The position numbers and the translations under genes are program-made. The notes under the pieces were generated by a model, which was given only the letters and a program-made list of their open reading frames with translations, did no database searches and was not told the DNA's origin. A DNA stretch of 64,000 bases from Solirubrobacteraceae bacterium (GTDB lineage Bacteria; Actinomycetota; Thermoleophilia; Solirubrobacterales; Solirubrobacteraceae): NCBI GenBank assembly GCA_029263125.1, contig JAJCYD010000008.1, positions 1 through 64,000 on the forward strand. The letters run 5' to 3'. Of the stretch, positions 37,421 through 46,949 are shown in pieces (position 1 is the first letter of the stretch; each line of letters starts with the position of its first letter).

Positions 37421-37861
37421 GTGTTTCGCAACGTGCTGGTGCCCATCGACGGCTCTGGGCCGGCACGACGAGCGCTGGCGGAGGCGGTCGATCTCGTGCG
37501 CGTCTGCAGCGCACGATTGACGGTCATGACGTGCATGCCGGCGCCGGCGCGATCGAGGTTCACCGGCGCCACGGCATTCGGTGTCGATCTCGATGACCTG
37601 CGCGAGGCCGAGCGTGAGTATCAGGCGCTCCTCGACGCCGCCGTCGAAGAGCTGCCCGCCGACCTGCCGGTCACGAGAATCGTCAGTCGAGGACGGCCGG
37701 CCGACGCGATCGTCGCGCAGGCCGATATCGGCCTGCACGACCTGATCGTGATGGGCTCGCGGGGACACGGCGACATGCGCTCGCTGTTGCTTGGCAGCGT
37801 CAGTCATCAGGTGCTGCACACGAGCCCGACGGCGGTGCTGATCGTGCATGACTCGCCGTAG
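37421..37861 (+). CDS. Universal stress protein (UspA family)
   Basis: 146 residues, one Usp domain. N-terminal NVLVPIDGSGPARRAL and the C-terminal ATP-binding loop MGSRGHGDMRSLLLGSVS (G-x2-G-x9-G-S) are intact, so it is an ATP-binding Usp. Its role in stress survival is inferred from the family. TACGCT ends seven bases before the GTG. It is divergent from the PepSY gene and convergent with the ABC permease. Confidence 0.9.
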   Translation: MFRNVLVPIDGSGPARRALAEAVDLVRVCSARLTVMTCMPAPARSRFTGATAFGVDLDDLREAEREYQALLDAAVEELPADLPVTRIVSRGRPADAIVAQADIGLHDLIVMGSRGHGDMRSLLLGSVSHQVLHTSPTAVLIVHDSP

Positions 37862-37951
37862 CCGCCGCGGCGACCGCCGGCCGACCGCGGGCGACGGGCA
37901 CCCCTCGCCGGTCCCTCCGCCAATTCGATGGCGCACGAGCGAGCATCGGCG

Positions 37952-40618
37952 TCACAGGTCGCGGAGTTCTTCGATCGCGGGGCGTCGCAGCGTGCGCAAC
38001 GTCAGCGTCCCGGCGACGGCGACGGCGCCGACGGTGAGCGCGAGGACCGCGCCGAGGTAGCTCCAGGGGATCGACAGGACGTCCGGTGGCGGATCGAAGA
38101 CGCCGGTCAGGACCTTGATCAGCATGTTCGTGATCGCAGCCGCGATCACGGTTCCGAGCGCGAGGCCACCGATCGTGACGAACGCCGATTCACCCCAGAC
38201 GAACGCGCCGAGCTGGCGCTGCCCGGCGCCGAGCGCGCTGGCGATCGCAAATGACCTGCGGCGTTCGCTGAAGCCCAGGCCGAGAGCGAGCCCGGACGCG
38301 GCGATCGCGAGGATCAGCGCGAAGCCGAGCTCGACCCGCGTCAGGCCGCTGAGCTCGACGGCGGTGAGGTTCGAGCCGACGACCTTGCGCTGCGTGACGA
38401 TGTCGGTGACCGCGGCGCTCGTGCCGACCTGCTTGCGGACGCGTGCGGCGACGGTGGCGGGATTGGTGCCGTCGGTCTGCAGCAGGAACGTGCCGACGGC
38501 GTTGCTGCCGGTCGTCTTGGCGATGTAGGACTGGTTGGCGACGAGGAATGAGTCCTTCGGCGCGGTCGGGAACTCCTTGGCGACGCCGACGTAGTGAAAC
38601 GAGACGGTCTTCAGCTGCTTGGTGACGCCGTCCTGCAGGCGCAGGCGGACGGTGGCGCCGGGTTGCAGCTGGAAGTCCTTGACGGTCTCCGCGGAGACGA
38701 GCAGGTTGTCTGGGCGCTTGGCGAGCGTGTCCATCAGCGCCTTGGCGCTGCCGCCCGCAAACCAGCCGTTCTGCAGCTTGCCGGCGGCCAGGATCGTCTG
38801 CGGGCGCACGCCGTAGAGGTCCTGCAGGTCGGCGCCGACGTAGACGTAGCGGTGCTGCAGCGGCTCGATGCTCTTGACGCCTGCGATCTTCGCCAGCGCG
38901 GTTGCACCCTGTGGCCCGACGACGGCGCCGGGGGACTGCACGACGCTGACGTCTGCGCCGTTGCTCAGTCGGGCGTCGGCTTCGGCCTGCTGCTGATAGG
39001 TCGAGTTGAAGACGGCCGTCGAACCGGCGAACGCGGCGGTCAACGCGACGAGCGTCACGGCGCCGGCGAGCATCCGGCGCTGGCGACCCATCGTCGCGGC
39101 GACGGTCGGGGCCAGCTGCCCGCCGATCGGTCGCAGCAGCGCCGCGAGCGGCGTGCGGCCGCGTACCAGGACGAGGTCGGCGAGGCGGTAGGCCAGCAGT
39201 CCGGCGCCGATCCACCCCAGGACGGGGGCGGCGAGCGCGTACCAGTTGACGGAGATCTGCGGCACGCCTTCGGGTGCGAGCACGAGGCTGTAGCCGTTCT
39301 TGGACGCCTGCCAGTACACGAGGCCCGAGCCGGCGAGCGCGATGAGGTCGACGCCGTAGCGCGCCCACCACAGCGCCCGCTCGCGGCGCCCGACGGTCGC
39401 GCGCTGGCCGGCGACCGTCAGCGACCGCGCGTCGCGCCAGGCGGGCAGCGCGATCGACGCGGCGGCGATCACGAGCCCGGCGACGGCTGCGCCGCCCGCC
39501 CACAGCAGCGTCGCGACGGTCGAGGCGCCGAAGCTCGTCGTCTGAAACGTCGTCGAGCCGATCAGCAGCGCGGCTCCCAATCCGACCATGACGCCGGCAC
39601 CTCCGGCAAGCGCCGTCTCGCCGAGCGCGACGGTCACCAGGCGCCGCGTCGAGGCGCCGCGGGTGCGCAGCAGCGCCGCGTCGCGGCGGCGCCGGCCGGC
39701 TCCGGCGGACGCGATCGACGCCGTGACGAGGCCGGCGAGGATCGCGCCGGGAACGCCGAGGAAGAGGAACAGCAGCTGCGCGTAGAGCGCGTCCTTGCGG
39801 GCCTGATCCAGCGCGGTGCCGAGGTTGTCGCCGACGACGCCGGTGCCGGCGAGCGTGGTCTCGAGGTTCTTCGCGTGGCCGGAGACCTGCGTGAACGCGG
39901 CGGCGGGAGATCCGGGCAGGGCCCGCGACAGGCCGGCGTGGATCTGCGTGACGACGAGATCGGGGCGCAGCTTGGCGACGGGCGCCTCGATCCGCGCGAA
40001 CGTCGATTGCGGCAGCAGGATGACGTTGTCCGGCGGCGCCTGGGGCTGTGCGCCGACCGGCGCGCCGACCTGCTGAAAGAACGAGTCGGCCTGCGGCAGG
40101 TCGACGACACCGGCGACGGTCACCTTCGCCGCGGACAGCCCGGTGCGGCCAATGCTGATCCGGTCGCCGGGTTTGGCGTGCAGGTTCGCGGCGGTCTGCT
40201 GGGCCAGCAGCACGCCCGTGCCCGAGCCCGAGAGCGTGCGCAGCGCGCCCGGGAACGTCCGCGCGTAGCCGTCGGGGAGCGCGATGACCTTGCCTGGGCC
40301 GGTCTGCTGGGTGCTGCCGGCGCTGGTTGCCCGCAGCCCGGTCGTGTCGGCGATCGACACCGGCAGCGCGGCGGTCACGCCACCGAAGCCCGTGACCTGC
40401 TTGAGCAGGCTGGCGGGGTCGGCGGCCTTGGCGGCCTGCACCTGCCAGTCGACCGCGACGCCCGCGCTGGCGCGCGCGGTCATCTTCGACGTCGATGCCG
40501 ACAGGAAGGTGCCGATCGAGGCCAGCAGCGCGACGCCGACGGCGACGCCGAGGGCGGTGGCGAGGATGCGGCCGCGGCGGTGGGCGAGCAGGCCGCGCAG
40601 CCAGGTCAGCGTGACCAT
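37952..40618 (-). CDS. FtsX/MacB-type ABC transporter permease
   Basis: 888 residues. An N-terminal helix (RILATALGVAVGVALLASIG) leads to a large exported domain, a group of helices with FtsX character, then a second helix plus exported domain (starting AGAVTLVALTAAFAGSTAVF) and a last group of helices, so the protein is an internal duplication of the FtsX unit. Such permeases move lipoproteins, peptides or drugs out, or sense envelope stress. It is the last gene of an operon with a lipoprotein and two ATPases, and overlaps the nearer ATPase gene by 13 bases. Confidence 0.9.
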   Translation of the reverse strand: MVTLTWLRGLLAHRRGRILATALGVAVGVALLASIGTFLSASTSKMTARASAGVAVDWQVQAAKAADPASLLKQVTGFGGVTAALPVSIADTTGLRATSAGSTQQTGPGKVIALPDGYARTFPGALRTLSGSGTGVLLAQQTAANLHAKPGDRISIGRTGLSAAKVTVAGVVDLPQADSFFQQVGAPVGAQPQAPPDNVILLPQSTFARIEAPVAKLRPDLVVTQIHAGLSRALPGSPAAAFTQVSGHAKNLETTLAGTGVVGDNLGTALDQARKDALYAQLLFLFLGVPGAILAGLVTASIASAGAGRRRRDAALLRTRGASTRRLVTVALGETALAGGAGVMVGLGAALLIGSTTFQTTSFGASTVATLLWAGGAAVAGLVIAAASIALPAWRDARSLTVAGQRATVGRRERALWWARYGVDLIALAGSGLVYWQASKNGYSLVLAPEGVPQISVNWYALAAPVLGWIGAGLLAYRLADLVLVRGRTPLAALLRPIGGQLAPTVAATMGRQRRMLAGAVTLVALTAAFAGSTAVFNSTYQQQAEADARLSNGADVSVVQSPGAVVGPQGATALAKIAGVKSIEPLQHRYVYVGADLQDLYGVRPQTILAAGKLQNGWFAGGSAKALMDTLAKRPDNLLVSAETVKDFQLQPGATVRLRLQDGVTKQLKTVSFHYVGVAKEFPTAPKDSFLVANQSYIAKTTGSNAVGTFLLQTDGTNPATVAARVRKQVGTSAAVTDIVTQRKVVGSNLTAVELSGLTRVELGFALILAIAASGLALGLGFSERRRSFAIASALGAGQRQLGAFVWGESAFVTIGGLALGTVIAAAITNMLIKVLTGVFDPPPDVLSIPWSYLGAVLALTVGAVAVAGTLTLRTLRRPAIEELRDL

Positions 40619-41316
40619 GAGGACTCCTTGACGGATCGGTGGGCGGCGTCGCCGACGCCGGTGAGCTGACCGGAGTGCATCCGCCAGCACGTCGGGAAGC
40701 GGTCGGACACCGTCGCGTCGTGCGTGCTGACGAGGAGCGCCGCGCCGCTGTGCTCGGCGGCCAGCAGCAGCACGTCGATGACGACGGCGCCGTTGGCGCG
40801 GTCCAGCTGGCCGGTTGGCTCGTCGGCGAGGATCAGAACCGGGTTGCCGGCCAGCGCGCGTGCGACGGCGACGCGTTGTGCCTGGCCTCCGGAGATCTCC
40901 TCGGGCAGCTTGTCGGCCAACTCACCGAGCGCGAGCACGTCGAGCGCGTTGGCCGCGCGAGCCCGCGCGTGACGATCGCGCATCCCGTCGAGGACGAGCG
41001 GGAGGGCGACGTTCTCGCGCACCGTCAGCGGGGCGAGCAGGCTGGGCCCTTGAAAGATGGCGGCGACGCGCCCGGGTTGGAGCTCGTCGCGCGGGCCGAT
41101 CGCAGGCCAGCTGATCTGTCCATGCGTCGGGGAGTCCAGGCCCGCGATGAGGTGCAGCAGTGTCGACTTGCCCGAACCTGACGGGCCGATGAGCGCGATC
41201 AGGTCGCCGGGGTGCACGTGGCAGTCCGCTGGGGCGAGCGCGACGGTCGCGCCCGCTCCGTGACCGTAGGTGCGGCCGGCCGCGGCGCACAGCACAAGCG
41301 GCGTGACCGCCGTCAT
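40606..41316 (-). CDS. ABC transporter ATPase (LolD/MacB type), first
   Basis: 236 residues with all motifs intact: [10 protein letters not shown]-loop IFQGPSL, signature ISGGQAQRV, Walker [13 protein letters not shown] and H-loop STHD. It belongs to the ATPase group that partners FtsX-type permeases. It overlaps the permease by 13 bases and the other ATPase by four, so all are made together. Confidence 0.92.
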   Translation of the reverse strand: MTAVTPLVLCAAAGRTYGHGAGATVALAPADCHVHPGDLIALIGPSGSGKSTLLHLIAGLDSPTHGQISWPAIGPRDELQPGRVAAIFQGPSLLAPLTVRENVALPLVLDGMRDRHARARAANALDVLALGELADKLPEEISGGQAQRVAVARALAGNPVLILADEPTGQLDRANGAVVIDVLLLAAEHSGAALLVSTHDATVSDRFPTCWRMHSGQLTGVGDAAHRSVKESSWSR

Positions 41317-41999
41317 GACGATGCCTGCTGGCCGGTCGGGTCGACGCGGCCGTCGAGTAGGCGGATCTCGCGATCGGCGCCGACCGCGACCTCGGGGTTG
41401 TGCGTGACGATGAGCACCGCCGCGCCCGCGTCGGCGCGTTCGCGCAGCAGCGCGAGCACACGCTGCGCGGTGACCTCGTCAAGCTCACCTGTCGGCTCGT
41501 CGGCGAGCAGTACCGGCGGGTCGTTGGCCAGCGCGACGGCCAGACCGGCGCGAGCGAGCTCGCCGCCGGACAGCTGCGAGGGACGGGCGGCTGATCGCGC
41601 GGCGATGCCGCAATGCTCGAGCAGCGTCGCCCGCCAGCTCTCGCCGGTCTCCCCGTCGCCGAGGCGCTGTGCGAGCGCGACGTTGGCTGCCACTGACAGA
41701 TGACCGACGAGGTTTGAGTGCTGGTAGAGCATCCCGAGCTTGCCGGCGCGCAGCGCGGCGCGCTGGGCCTCGGGACGCCGTGACAGCCGTTCGCCGTCGA
41801 GCGTGACCATGCCCCCGTCGGGCTCATCGAGGCCGGCGAGGCAGGCCAGCAGCGTCGACTTGCCCGAGCCCGACGGGCCGGTGACGGCGACGACCTCCCC
41901 GGCCGCGACGGCGAGCGAGACGCCCTGCAGCGCGAGCGTCTCGTCGTCGCCGGCGTGATAGAAGCGATACAGGCTGTCGGCCTGCAGCAGCTCGCTCAT
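41313..41999 (-). CDS. ABC transporter ATPase (LolD/MacB type), second
   Basis: 228 residues, again complete: [10 protein letters not shown]-loop LYQHSNL, signature LSGGELARAG, Walker B LLADEPTGELD and H-loop VTHN. It is clearly distinct from the neighbouring ATPase and not a recent duplicate. One duplicated permease served by two different ATPases suggests a heterodimeric motor. The ATG overlaps the lipoprotein stop by four bases. Confidence 0.92.
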   Translation of the reverse strand: MSELLQADSLYRFYHAGDDETLALQGVSLAVAAGEVVAVTGPSGSGKSTLLACLAGLDEPDGGMVTLDGERLSRRPEAQRAALRAGKLGMLYQHSNLVGHLSVAANVALAQRLGDGETGESWRATLLEHCGIAARSAARPSQLSGGELARAGLAVALANDPPVLLADEPTGELDEVTAQRVLALLRERADAGAAVLIVTHNPEVAVGADREIRLLDGRVDPTGQQASS

Positions 42000-42613
42000 C
42001 GCGTGTAGCGCAGCGAGTCGGTGACGATCTTCCAGGGGTCGACGTTGTCGGCGCCCTTCGGACCCGAGAGCGTCAGGACGACGTCCTTGCCGTTGTGAAA
42101 GAAGACGTAGCGCTCGACGGCGTCGGTGTGTGACCGGCCGGTGACGGGATCGACCGGAGAGCTGGCCTGGTAGGTGATGCGTACCGCGGCGCCGGCGCTG
42201 CGGGTCACCGTCGACACGCTGGGGGCCTTGAACCCGTCCACGCGCTTGGCGAGCTTCGGGATCTCCGTGCTGCGCGCGTCGCGGGCGGTCAGCGCGACCT
42301 TCGCCGGCACCGATTGCATCTGCACGCGGTTGAGCTTGTCGGTGAACGACGTCACGCCGCCCGACGTCGTGCGCGCCCAGCCCTCGGGCACCTTCACCGC
42401 GTAGTCGGCGCGCGGCGGGCTGTAGGCGACGAAGGCCTGGTTGTCGGGGATGTCGCCGGCGGGGTTGACCTCCGGCGCGTTGGGATCGACCGTCGTGGTC
42501 TGACCGGCGCCGCCGGACGCGGCGGGCGCGCTCGGAGACGAGGAGGAGCCGCAGCCGGCGACCCCCAGGGCAACGACGGCGGCGCTCGCCGCAACAACAG
42601 ATCGGGTGCGCAT
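41996..42613 (-). CDS. Lipoprotein associated with ABC transporter
   Basis: 205 residues. Lipobox GVAGC near position 21 predicts lipid anchoring outside the membrane. After a Ser/Pro/Thr linker, the domain (YAVKVPEGWARTTSGGVTSFTDKLN ... near the middle) resembles PsbP-like or LpqN-like actinobacterial lipoproteins. It is the first gene of the ABC operon, with Shine-Dalgarno TGGAGG before ATG 42613. It may deliver substrate or sense the signal for the divergent two-component system. Confidence 0.8.
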   Translation of the reverse strand: MRTRSVVAASAAVVALGVAGCGSSSSPSAPAASGGAGQTTTVDPNAPEVNPAGDIPDNQAFVAYSPPRADYAVKVPEGWARTTSGGVTSFTDKLNRVQMQSVPAKVALTARDARSTEIPKLAKRVDGFKAPSVSTVTRSAGAAVRITYQASSPVDPVTGRSHTDAVERYVFFHNGKDVVLTLSGPKGADNVDPWKIVTDSLRYTR

Positions 42614-42667
42614 GAGACCTCCAGTGCAGTAGTGGTGAACCATCTCGGCGCACCGTCACAGGCGCGG

Positions 42668-42711
42668 GTCACCGCCAGGTCCCGGCAAGGTCATCGCCAG
42701 GTCAAACTTCG
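42668..42711 (+). promoter_or_regulatory. Four 11-bp direct repeats, probable response-regulator sites
   Basis: GTC begins at 42668, 42679, 42690 and 42701, exactly 11 bases apart; units 1 and 3 are nearly identical (GTCACCGCCAG, GTCATCGCCAG). OmpR/PhoB-type regulators bind tandem repeats of this period. The array ends where a -35 element would lie for the TACGGT -10 (42734-42739), and it is in the gap between the ABC operon and system 2. Confidence 0.6.
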
Positions 42712-42745
42712 CTGGGGCGTGCCGGCCGCCCGCTACGGTCACGCC

Positions 42746-43420
42746 ATGGGGCCGACGATCCTGGTGATCGAAGACGACGACGCGATCGCCGCCGGCCTCG
42801 TCCGCGTCCTGCACAGCCAGGGCTATGAGGCCCGCCGCGTCGCAGCGGGCCTCCCCGCCCTCGCGGCGATCACCGACGCCGTCCAGCTCGTCCTGCTGGA
42901 CCTCGGCCTGCCCGACATCGACGGCATCGACGTCTGCCGGCGCCTGCGCGGCGCCCGGCCCGACCTCGCGATCGTGATCCTCACCGCTCGCGACGCCGAG
43001 CTCGACATCGTCGCCGGCCTCGATGCCGGCGCCGACGACTACCTCGTCAAGCCGTTTCGGCTGCCCGAGCTGCTCGCCCGCGTCCGAGCGCACCTGCGCC
43101 GCGCCGTACCGGCCTCGGGCGACGCGTCGCCGGCGGCGGTGCTCCAGGTCGCCGGCGTGCGCATCGACGCGGCCGCGCGGCGCGTGCACCGCGACGAGCA
43201 GGAACTGACGCTGCGCCCCAAGGAGTTCGACCTGCTGGCGCTGCTCGCGGCCGAGGCCGGACGCGTCGTCACCCGCGAGCGCATCATGCGCGACGTGTGG
43301 GACACCGACTGGATGGGGTCCACCAAGACGCTCGACAACCACATCCTCACACTGCGATCCAAGCTCGGCGACGGCGCGATCAGCACGCTGCGCGGCATCG
43401 GCTACCGCCTGGAGACCTGA
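42746..43420 (+). CDS. OmpR-family response regulator (system 2)
   Basis: 224 residues. VIEDDDAI acidic cluster, Asp in LVLLDLGLPDIDG, Lys in LVKPFRLPELL; C-terminal winged helix ending STLRGIGYRLE. TACGGT ends six bases before the ATG, implying a leaderless mRNA. The kinase gene starts one base after the stop. Divergent from the lipoprotein/ABC operon, which it probably controls along with itself. Confidence 0.95.
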   Translation: MGPTILVIEDDDAIAAGLVRVLHSQGYEARRVAAGLPALAAITDAVQLVLLDLGLPDIDGIDVCRRLRGARPDLAIVILTARDAELDIVAGLDAGADDYLVKPFRLPELLARVRAHLRRAVPASGDASPAAVLQVAGVRIDAAARRVHRDEQELTLRPKEFDLLALLAAEAGRVVTRERIMRDVWDTDWMGSTKTLDNHILTLRSKLGDGAISTLRGIGYRLET

Positions 43421-43421
43421 C

Positions 43422-44729
43422 GTGCGCCGCCGGCTGACCATCGCGATCGTCGCCGTCGCAGCCGCCACGCTGGCGCTGTTCGCGCTCCCGCTGGCCGTCG
43501 TCCTGCGCGACGGCTACCGCGACCAGGAGCTGCTGCGCCTGCAACGCGACACCGTCGCCGCCGCCCGCCTGATCGACCTCGGCACAACCGCCGCCGACCC
43601 CGTCGAGCTGCCCGGCGGACCCGACCGGATCGCCGTCTACGACGCCGCCGGCCGGCGGGTCGCCGGCCGATCCGACGCCGGACCGCCACGCGCCGACCGC
43701 CTCGTCGTCGACGCGACGCGCCGGCAACGACCCACGACGCGCATCCGTCCCGGAGCGCTCGTGGCGGCCGTCCCGCTGCTCACGGGCGAGCGCGTCACCG
43801 GCGCGATCCGCGCGCAACGCAGCGACGCGATCGTCGCGCAGCGAAGCCATCGGGCGTGGCTCGCGCTTGCCGCCGCCGCGGGCGGCGTCCTGCTGCTGGC
43901 GGCACTGGCGGCGGTGCTCCTCGGCCGCCGCCTCGCACGGCCGCTGGAGCGCGTCGCCGTCGCCGCCCGGAGCCTGGGAGACGGCGACTTCTCCGTGCGC
44001 GCGCCGCGCGGCGCGATCCGCGAGGTCGACGCCGTGGCCGACGCGCTCGACCTGGCGTCGACGCGGCTGGAGGAGCTGATCGCGCGTGAGCGCGCGTTCA
44101 GCGCCGACGCATCCCACCAGCTGCGCACGCCGCTCGCGGCGCTGCGCCTCGAGCTCGAAGCGCTCCAGCTCACCGCCACGCACCCGGCCGAGCTCGAGCG
44201 AGCGCTCATCGAGGTCGACCGGCTGCAACAGACCATCGAGACGCTCCTGGCTGTGGCACGCGACCGCCCGCACCCCACCGCGACATGCGAGCTCGTCGCG
44301 CTGCTCACCGAGGCCGAACGGCGCTGGCGCGGCCCACTCGCCGACGACGCGCGTCACCTGACGCTCAGCGTGCCAGGCACGCACGTCGCCGTGCAGGCCG
44401 CCGACCGCGTCATCCGTGAGATCCTCGACGTCCTGCTCGACAACGCCGCCCGCCACGGCCAGGGCCTCGTCAGCATCATCCTGCGCACGATCGACGACCA
44501 CTGGGCCGAGATCGCCGTCACAGACCAGGGCCCCGGATTCACAATCGACCAGGACACCGCTTTCACACGCCGATCGACCAGCACCGACGGGCACGGCATC
44601 GGCCTCGCGCTGGCTCGCTCCCTCGCCCACGCCGAAGGCGGCCGCCTCACCATCACCAACACCGGCCCCGCACCCCGGATCGCGCTGACGCTGAGCCGCA
44701 GCTCGCCGAACCCGCCCGCGCCTGCGTAA
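43422..44729 (+). CDS. Sensor histidine kinase (system 2)
   Basis: 435 residues. Two membrane helices with a sensor of about 110 residues, a HAMP-like segment, H-box FSADASHQLRTPLAAL, N-box LLDNAARHG, G-boxes DQGPGF and GHGIGLALA. GTG start one base after the regulator stop. The sensor domain is compact and fits envelope-stress kinases of the kind linked to FtsX-type ABC exporters. Confidence 0.93.
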   Translation: MRRRLTIAIVAVAAATLALFALPLAVVLRDGYRDQELLRLQRDTVAAARLIDLGTTAADPVELPGGPDRIAVYDAAGRRVAGRSDAGPPRADRLVVDATRRQRPTTRIRPGALVAAVPLLTGERVTGAIRAQRSDAIVAQRSHRAWLALAAAAGGVLLLAALAAVLLGRRLARPLERVAVAARSLGDGDFSVRAPRGAIREVDAVADALDLASTRLEELIARERAFSADASHQLRTPLAALRLELEALQLTATHPAELERALIEVDRLQQTIETLLAVARDRPHPTATCELVALLTEAERRWRGPLADDARHLTLSVPGTHVAVQAADRVIREILDVLLDNAARHGQGLVSIILRTIDDHWAEIAVTDQGPGFTIDQDTAFTRRSTSTDGHGIGLALARSLAHAEGGRLTITNTGPAPRIALTLSRSSPNPPAPA

Positions 44730-44937
44730 ATGCGTCAGGGTCCGAGCAGGAATGCGTGCGTCGTGCTCGGCGACGGCTGAGTCGGCAGCCCGCTGCTGAT
44801 CACCGCTGGGTGGCCGGCGCGGGGTCGGGCCCGCTGCGACACCACGCGTACGCGGTGGCGCCGGATTCCTGACCGCAACCTGAGCGACGGCCGCGGACGC
44901 CGCCTGCCGGCGAGGGCGTTCACCTACGATCGACGCT
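44730..44937 (+). promoter_or_regulatory. Intergenic promoter region of system 3
   Basis: No gene seen. CCTGA occurs at 44868 and 44879, 11 bases apart, a possible response-regulator site. TACGAT (44925-44930) ends seven bases before the GTG of the next regulator. A GCGTACGC palindrome flanked by CCAC/GGTGG lies at about 44842-44858. Confidence 0.45.
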
Positions 44938-45615
44938 GTGAGCGTGACGGCGAGCGTCGGGATCTGCGAGGACGACGACGAGCTGCGCGGGGTGCTGCGC
45001 AGCGCACTGGAGCGCGACGGCTTCGCCGTGCGAGCGACCGCGTCGGGCTCGGAGGCGCTGCGCTGCTTCTCGGAGGACCCTCCTGACGTGCTCGTGCTCG
45101 ACATCGGCCTGCCCGACGCCGACGGACGCGACGTCTGCCAGGCGCTGCGCGCGCGCGGGTTGGCGACGCCGGTGCTGTTTCTGACGGCCCGTCACGCGCT
45201 GCCCGATCGGCTGAGCGGCTTTCATGCCGGAGGCGACGACTATCTCGCCAAGCCGTTCGCGCTGGCGGAGCTGCTGGTGCGGGTGCAGGCGCTCGGGCGC
45301 CGCGGCCACGAGTCGTCTGGGGCGGTGCTTCGCATGCCCGGCATGGTGCTCGATCCCGCGGCTCACGCGATCGTGCACGACGGGCGCACCGTCCGCCTGA
45401 CGCCGACGGAGTTTCGCCTGCTCGCGGCGCTGGCATCACGGCCAGGAGAAGTCGTGCGCCGGGCGGCGCTCCTGTCGGCGGCCTGGCCTGCCGGTGCGAT
45501 CGTGCACGACAACACCCTCGATGCGTATCTGGCGCGCATCCGGCGCAAGCTGCGCGATGCCTCCTCACCGGCGCGGATCGAGACCGCGCGTGGCGTCGGG
45601 TACGTCCTGCGGTGA
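44938..45615 (+). CDS. OmpR-family response regulator (system 3)
   Basis: 225 residues. CEDDDEL acidic cluster, Asp in VLVLDIGLPDADG, Lys in LAKPFALAELL; winged helix ending ETARGVGYVLR. The kinase gene starts on a GTG that overlaps the stop. It is the second of two tandem regulator-kinase pairs and is clearly diverged from system 2, so not a recent duplication. Confidence 0.95.
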   Translation: MSVTASVGICEDDDELRGVLRSALERDGFAVRATASGSEALRCFSEDPPDVLVLDIGLPDADGRDVCQALRARGLATPVLFLTARHALPDRLSGFHAGGDDYLAKPFALAELLVRVQALGRRGHESSGAVLRMPGMVLDPAAHAIVHDGRTVRLTPTEFRLLAALASRPGEVVRRAALLSAAWPAGAIVHDNTLDAYLARIRRKLRDASSPARIETARGVGYVLR

Positions 45616-46949
45616 CGCTGCGCCTGCGTCTGCTGGCCGCCTCGCTGTGCACGCTCGCCGTCGGCCTGGGCGCGCCGCTGGTCATCGCCAACGTGCTGCT
45701 CGCCCAGCGCGCACGCTCCGAGACATCGGCGGTGCTGCGCGCCAACGCCGACGCCCAGGTCGCCGCGCTGACCGTGGCGGCCGGAACGGTCGAGGTTCGC
45801 ACGCCACCCAACGACACGACGCTCGACCGACGCTCGTGGGTGCTCGACGGCGACAGGGTCGTTGAGCGGCCGGCGGGCGCGTCACCCGGGCTGGACCGTG
45901 CCGCCGTCGCGCTGGGCCGCCGGCGCCGCGTGGTCGAGGTCGACGGCCCGGGCGAGACGCGGCTGCGTGCCGAGCCGATCCTCGCCCCCGGATCGCGCAC
46001 CGCGGTCGGCGCGGTCGTGGTTGCGATCTCGGTGCGCTCGCTGGAACGCTTGCAGCAAGAGGTGCTGCTCGGATCGGTCGTGATCGCCGCGCTCGTGCTG
46101 CTCGCCGGCGGTCTCGCGATCCGCGGCGCGGTCAACGGCGCGCTGCGCCCGGTCGGACAGATGACGGCCAGCGCCGAGGACTGGGGCGCGCATGACCTCG
46201 ATCGGCGCTTCGCGCTCGGCGACCCGCGCGACGAGCTGACCGCGCTCGCCGCGACGCTCGATCGGCTGCTGGCGCGCATCGCCGCGTCCCGACGCCACGA
46301 GCAGCACTTCGCCAGCGAGGTCGCGCACGAGCTGCGCACGCCGCTCGCCGGGCTGCGGGGCCGCGTCGAGCTCGCGCTGCGCGCGCGCGGACCCGACGCG
46401 CAAGACGAGCAGCGAGACGCGCTGCACGCCGTCATCGCGGACGTCTCCCGGCTGGACGCGGCGATCGACGCCCTGCTCGCCGTCGCGCGCCAGGAGATCG
46501 ACCCCACGCGCGGAACGGTCGACCTCGCCGCGCTCGCCCGCGAGCTCGACGACGTGCAGGTCAGCGGCCCCGGACGGCTCCCGGCCGCCGAGGGTGACCC
46601 CGACGTCGTCCGGCGAGCACTCGCGCCGCTGCTTGACAACGCCCGCCGTCATGCGCGAAGCGCGGTGCAGATCGAGCTCTCCTGCGTGGACGGCTGGGTA
46701 CGGCTCGCCGTCCGCGACGACGGTCCCGGCCTCGATCCAGCGCTCGGCGAGCGCGCGTTCGATCCCGGCGCGCGCGGCACCGGCGAGCGCGCCGGCGAGG
46801 GCGCCGGGCTCGGGCTGCCGCTCGCCCGCCGCCTCGCCCGCTCCTGCGGCGGCGACATCGTCACCGGCCCAGGGCCGGGCGGCAGCTTCGTCCTCGAGCT
46901 GCCGGCACTCAGCCCGGCCGGCGACTCCGGCGCGGCAGGTCCGCAGTAA
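45612..46949 (+). CDS. Sensor histidine kinase (system 3)
   Basis: 445 residues. Two membrane helices and a sensor of about 120 residues, HAMP, H-box FASEVAHELRTPLAGL, N-box LLDNARRHA, G-boxes DDGPGL and GAGLGLPLA. It is coupled to the regulator by a four-base overlap. No target gene is adjacent on the downstream side, where a 340-base gap follows. Confidence 0.92.
   Translation: MTLRLRLLAASLCTLAVGLGAPLVIANVLLAQRARSETSAVLRANADAQVAALTVAAGTVEVRTPPNDTTLDRRSWVLDGDRVVERPAGASPGLDRAAVALGRRRRVVEVDGPGETRLRAEPILAPGSRTAVGAVVVAISVRSLERLQQEVLLGSVVIAALVLLAGGLAIRGAVNGALRPVGQMTASAEDWGAHDLDRRFALGDPRDELTALAATLDRLLARIAASRRHEQHFASEVAHELRTPLAGLRGRVELALRARGPDAQDEQRDALHAVIADVSRLDAAIDALLAVARQEIDPTRGTVDLAALARELDDVQVSGPGRLPAAEGDPDVVRRALAPLLDNARRHARSAVQIELSCVDGWVRLAVRDDGPGLDPALGERAFDPGARGTGERAGEGAGLGLPLARRLARSCGGDIVTGPGPGGSFVLELPALSPAGDSGAAGPQ

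Noticed and set aside
38594-40669. Plus-strand 691-codon frame over the FtsX permease
   Set aside because: Antisense shadow; composition (Gln/Arg/Asp-rich) and lack of domains.
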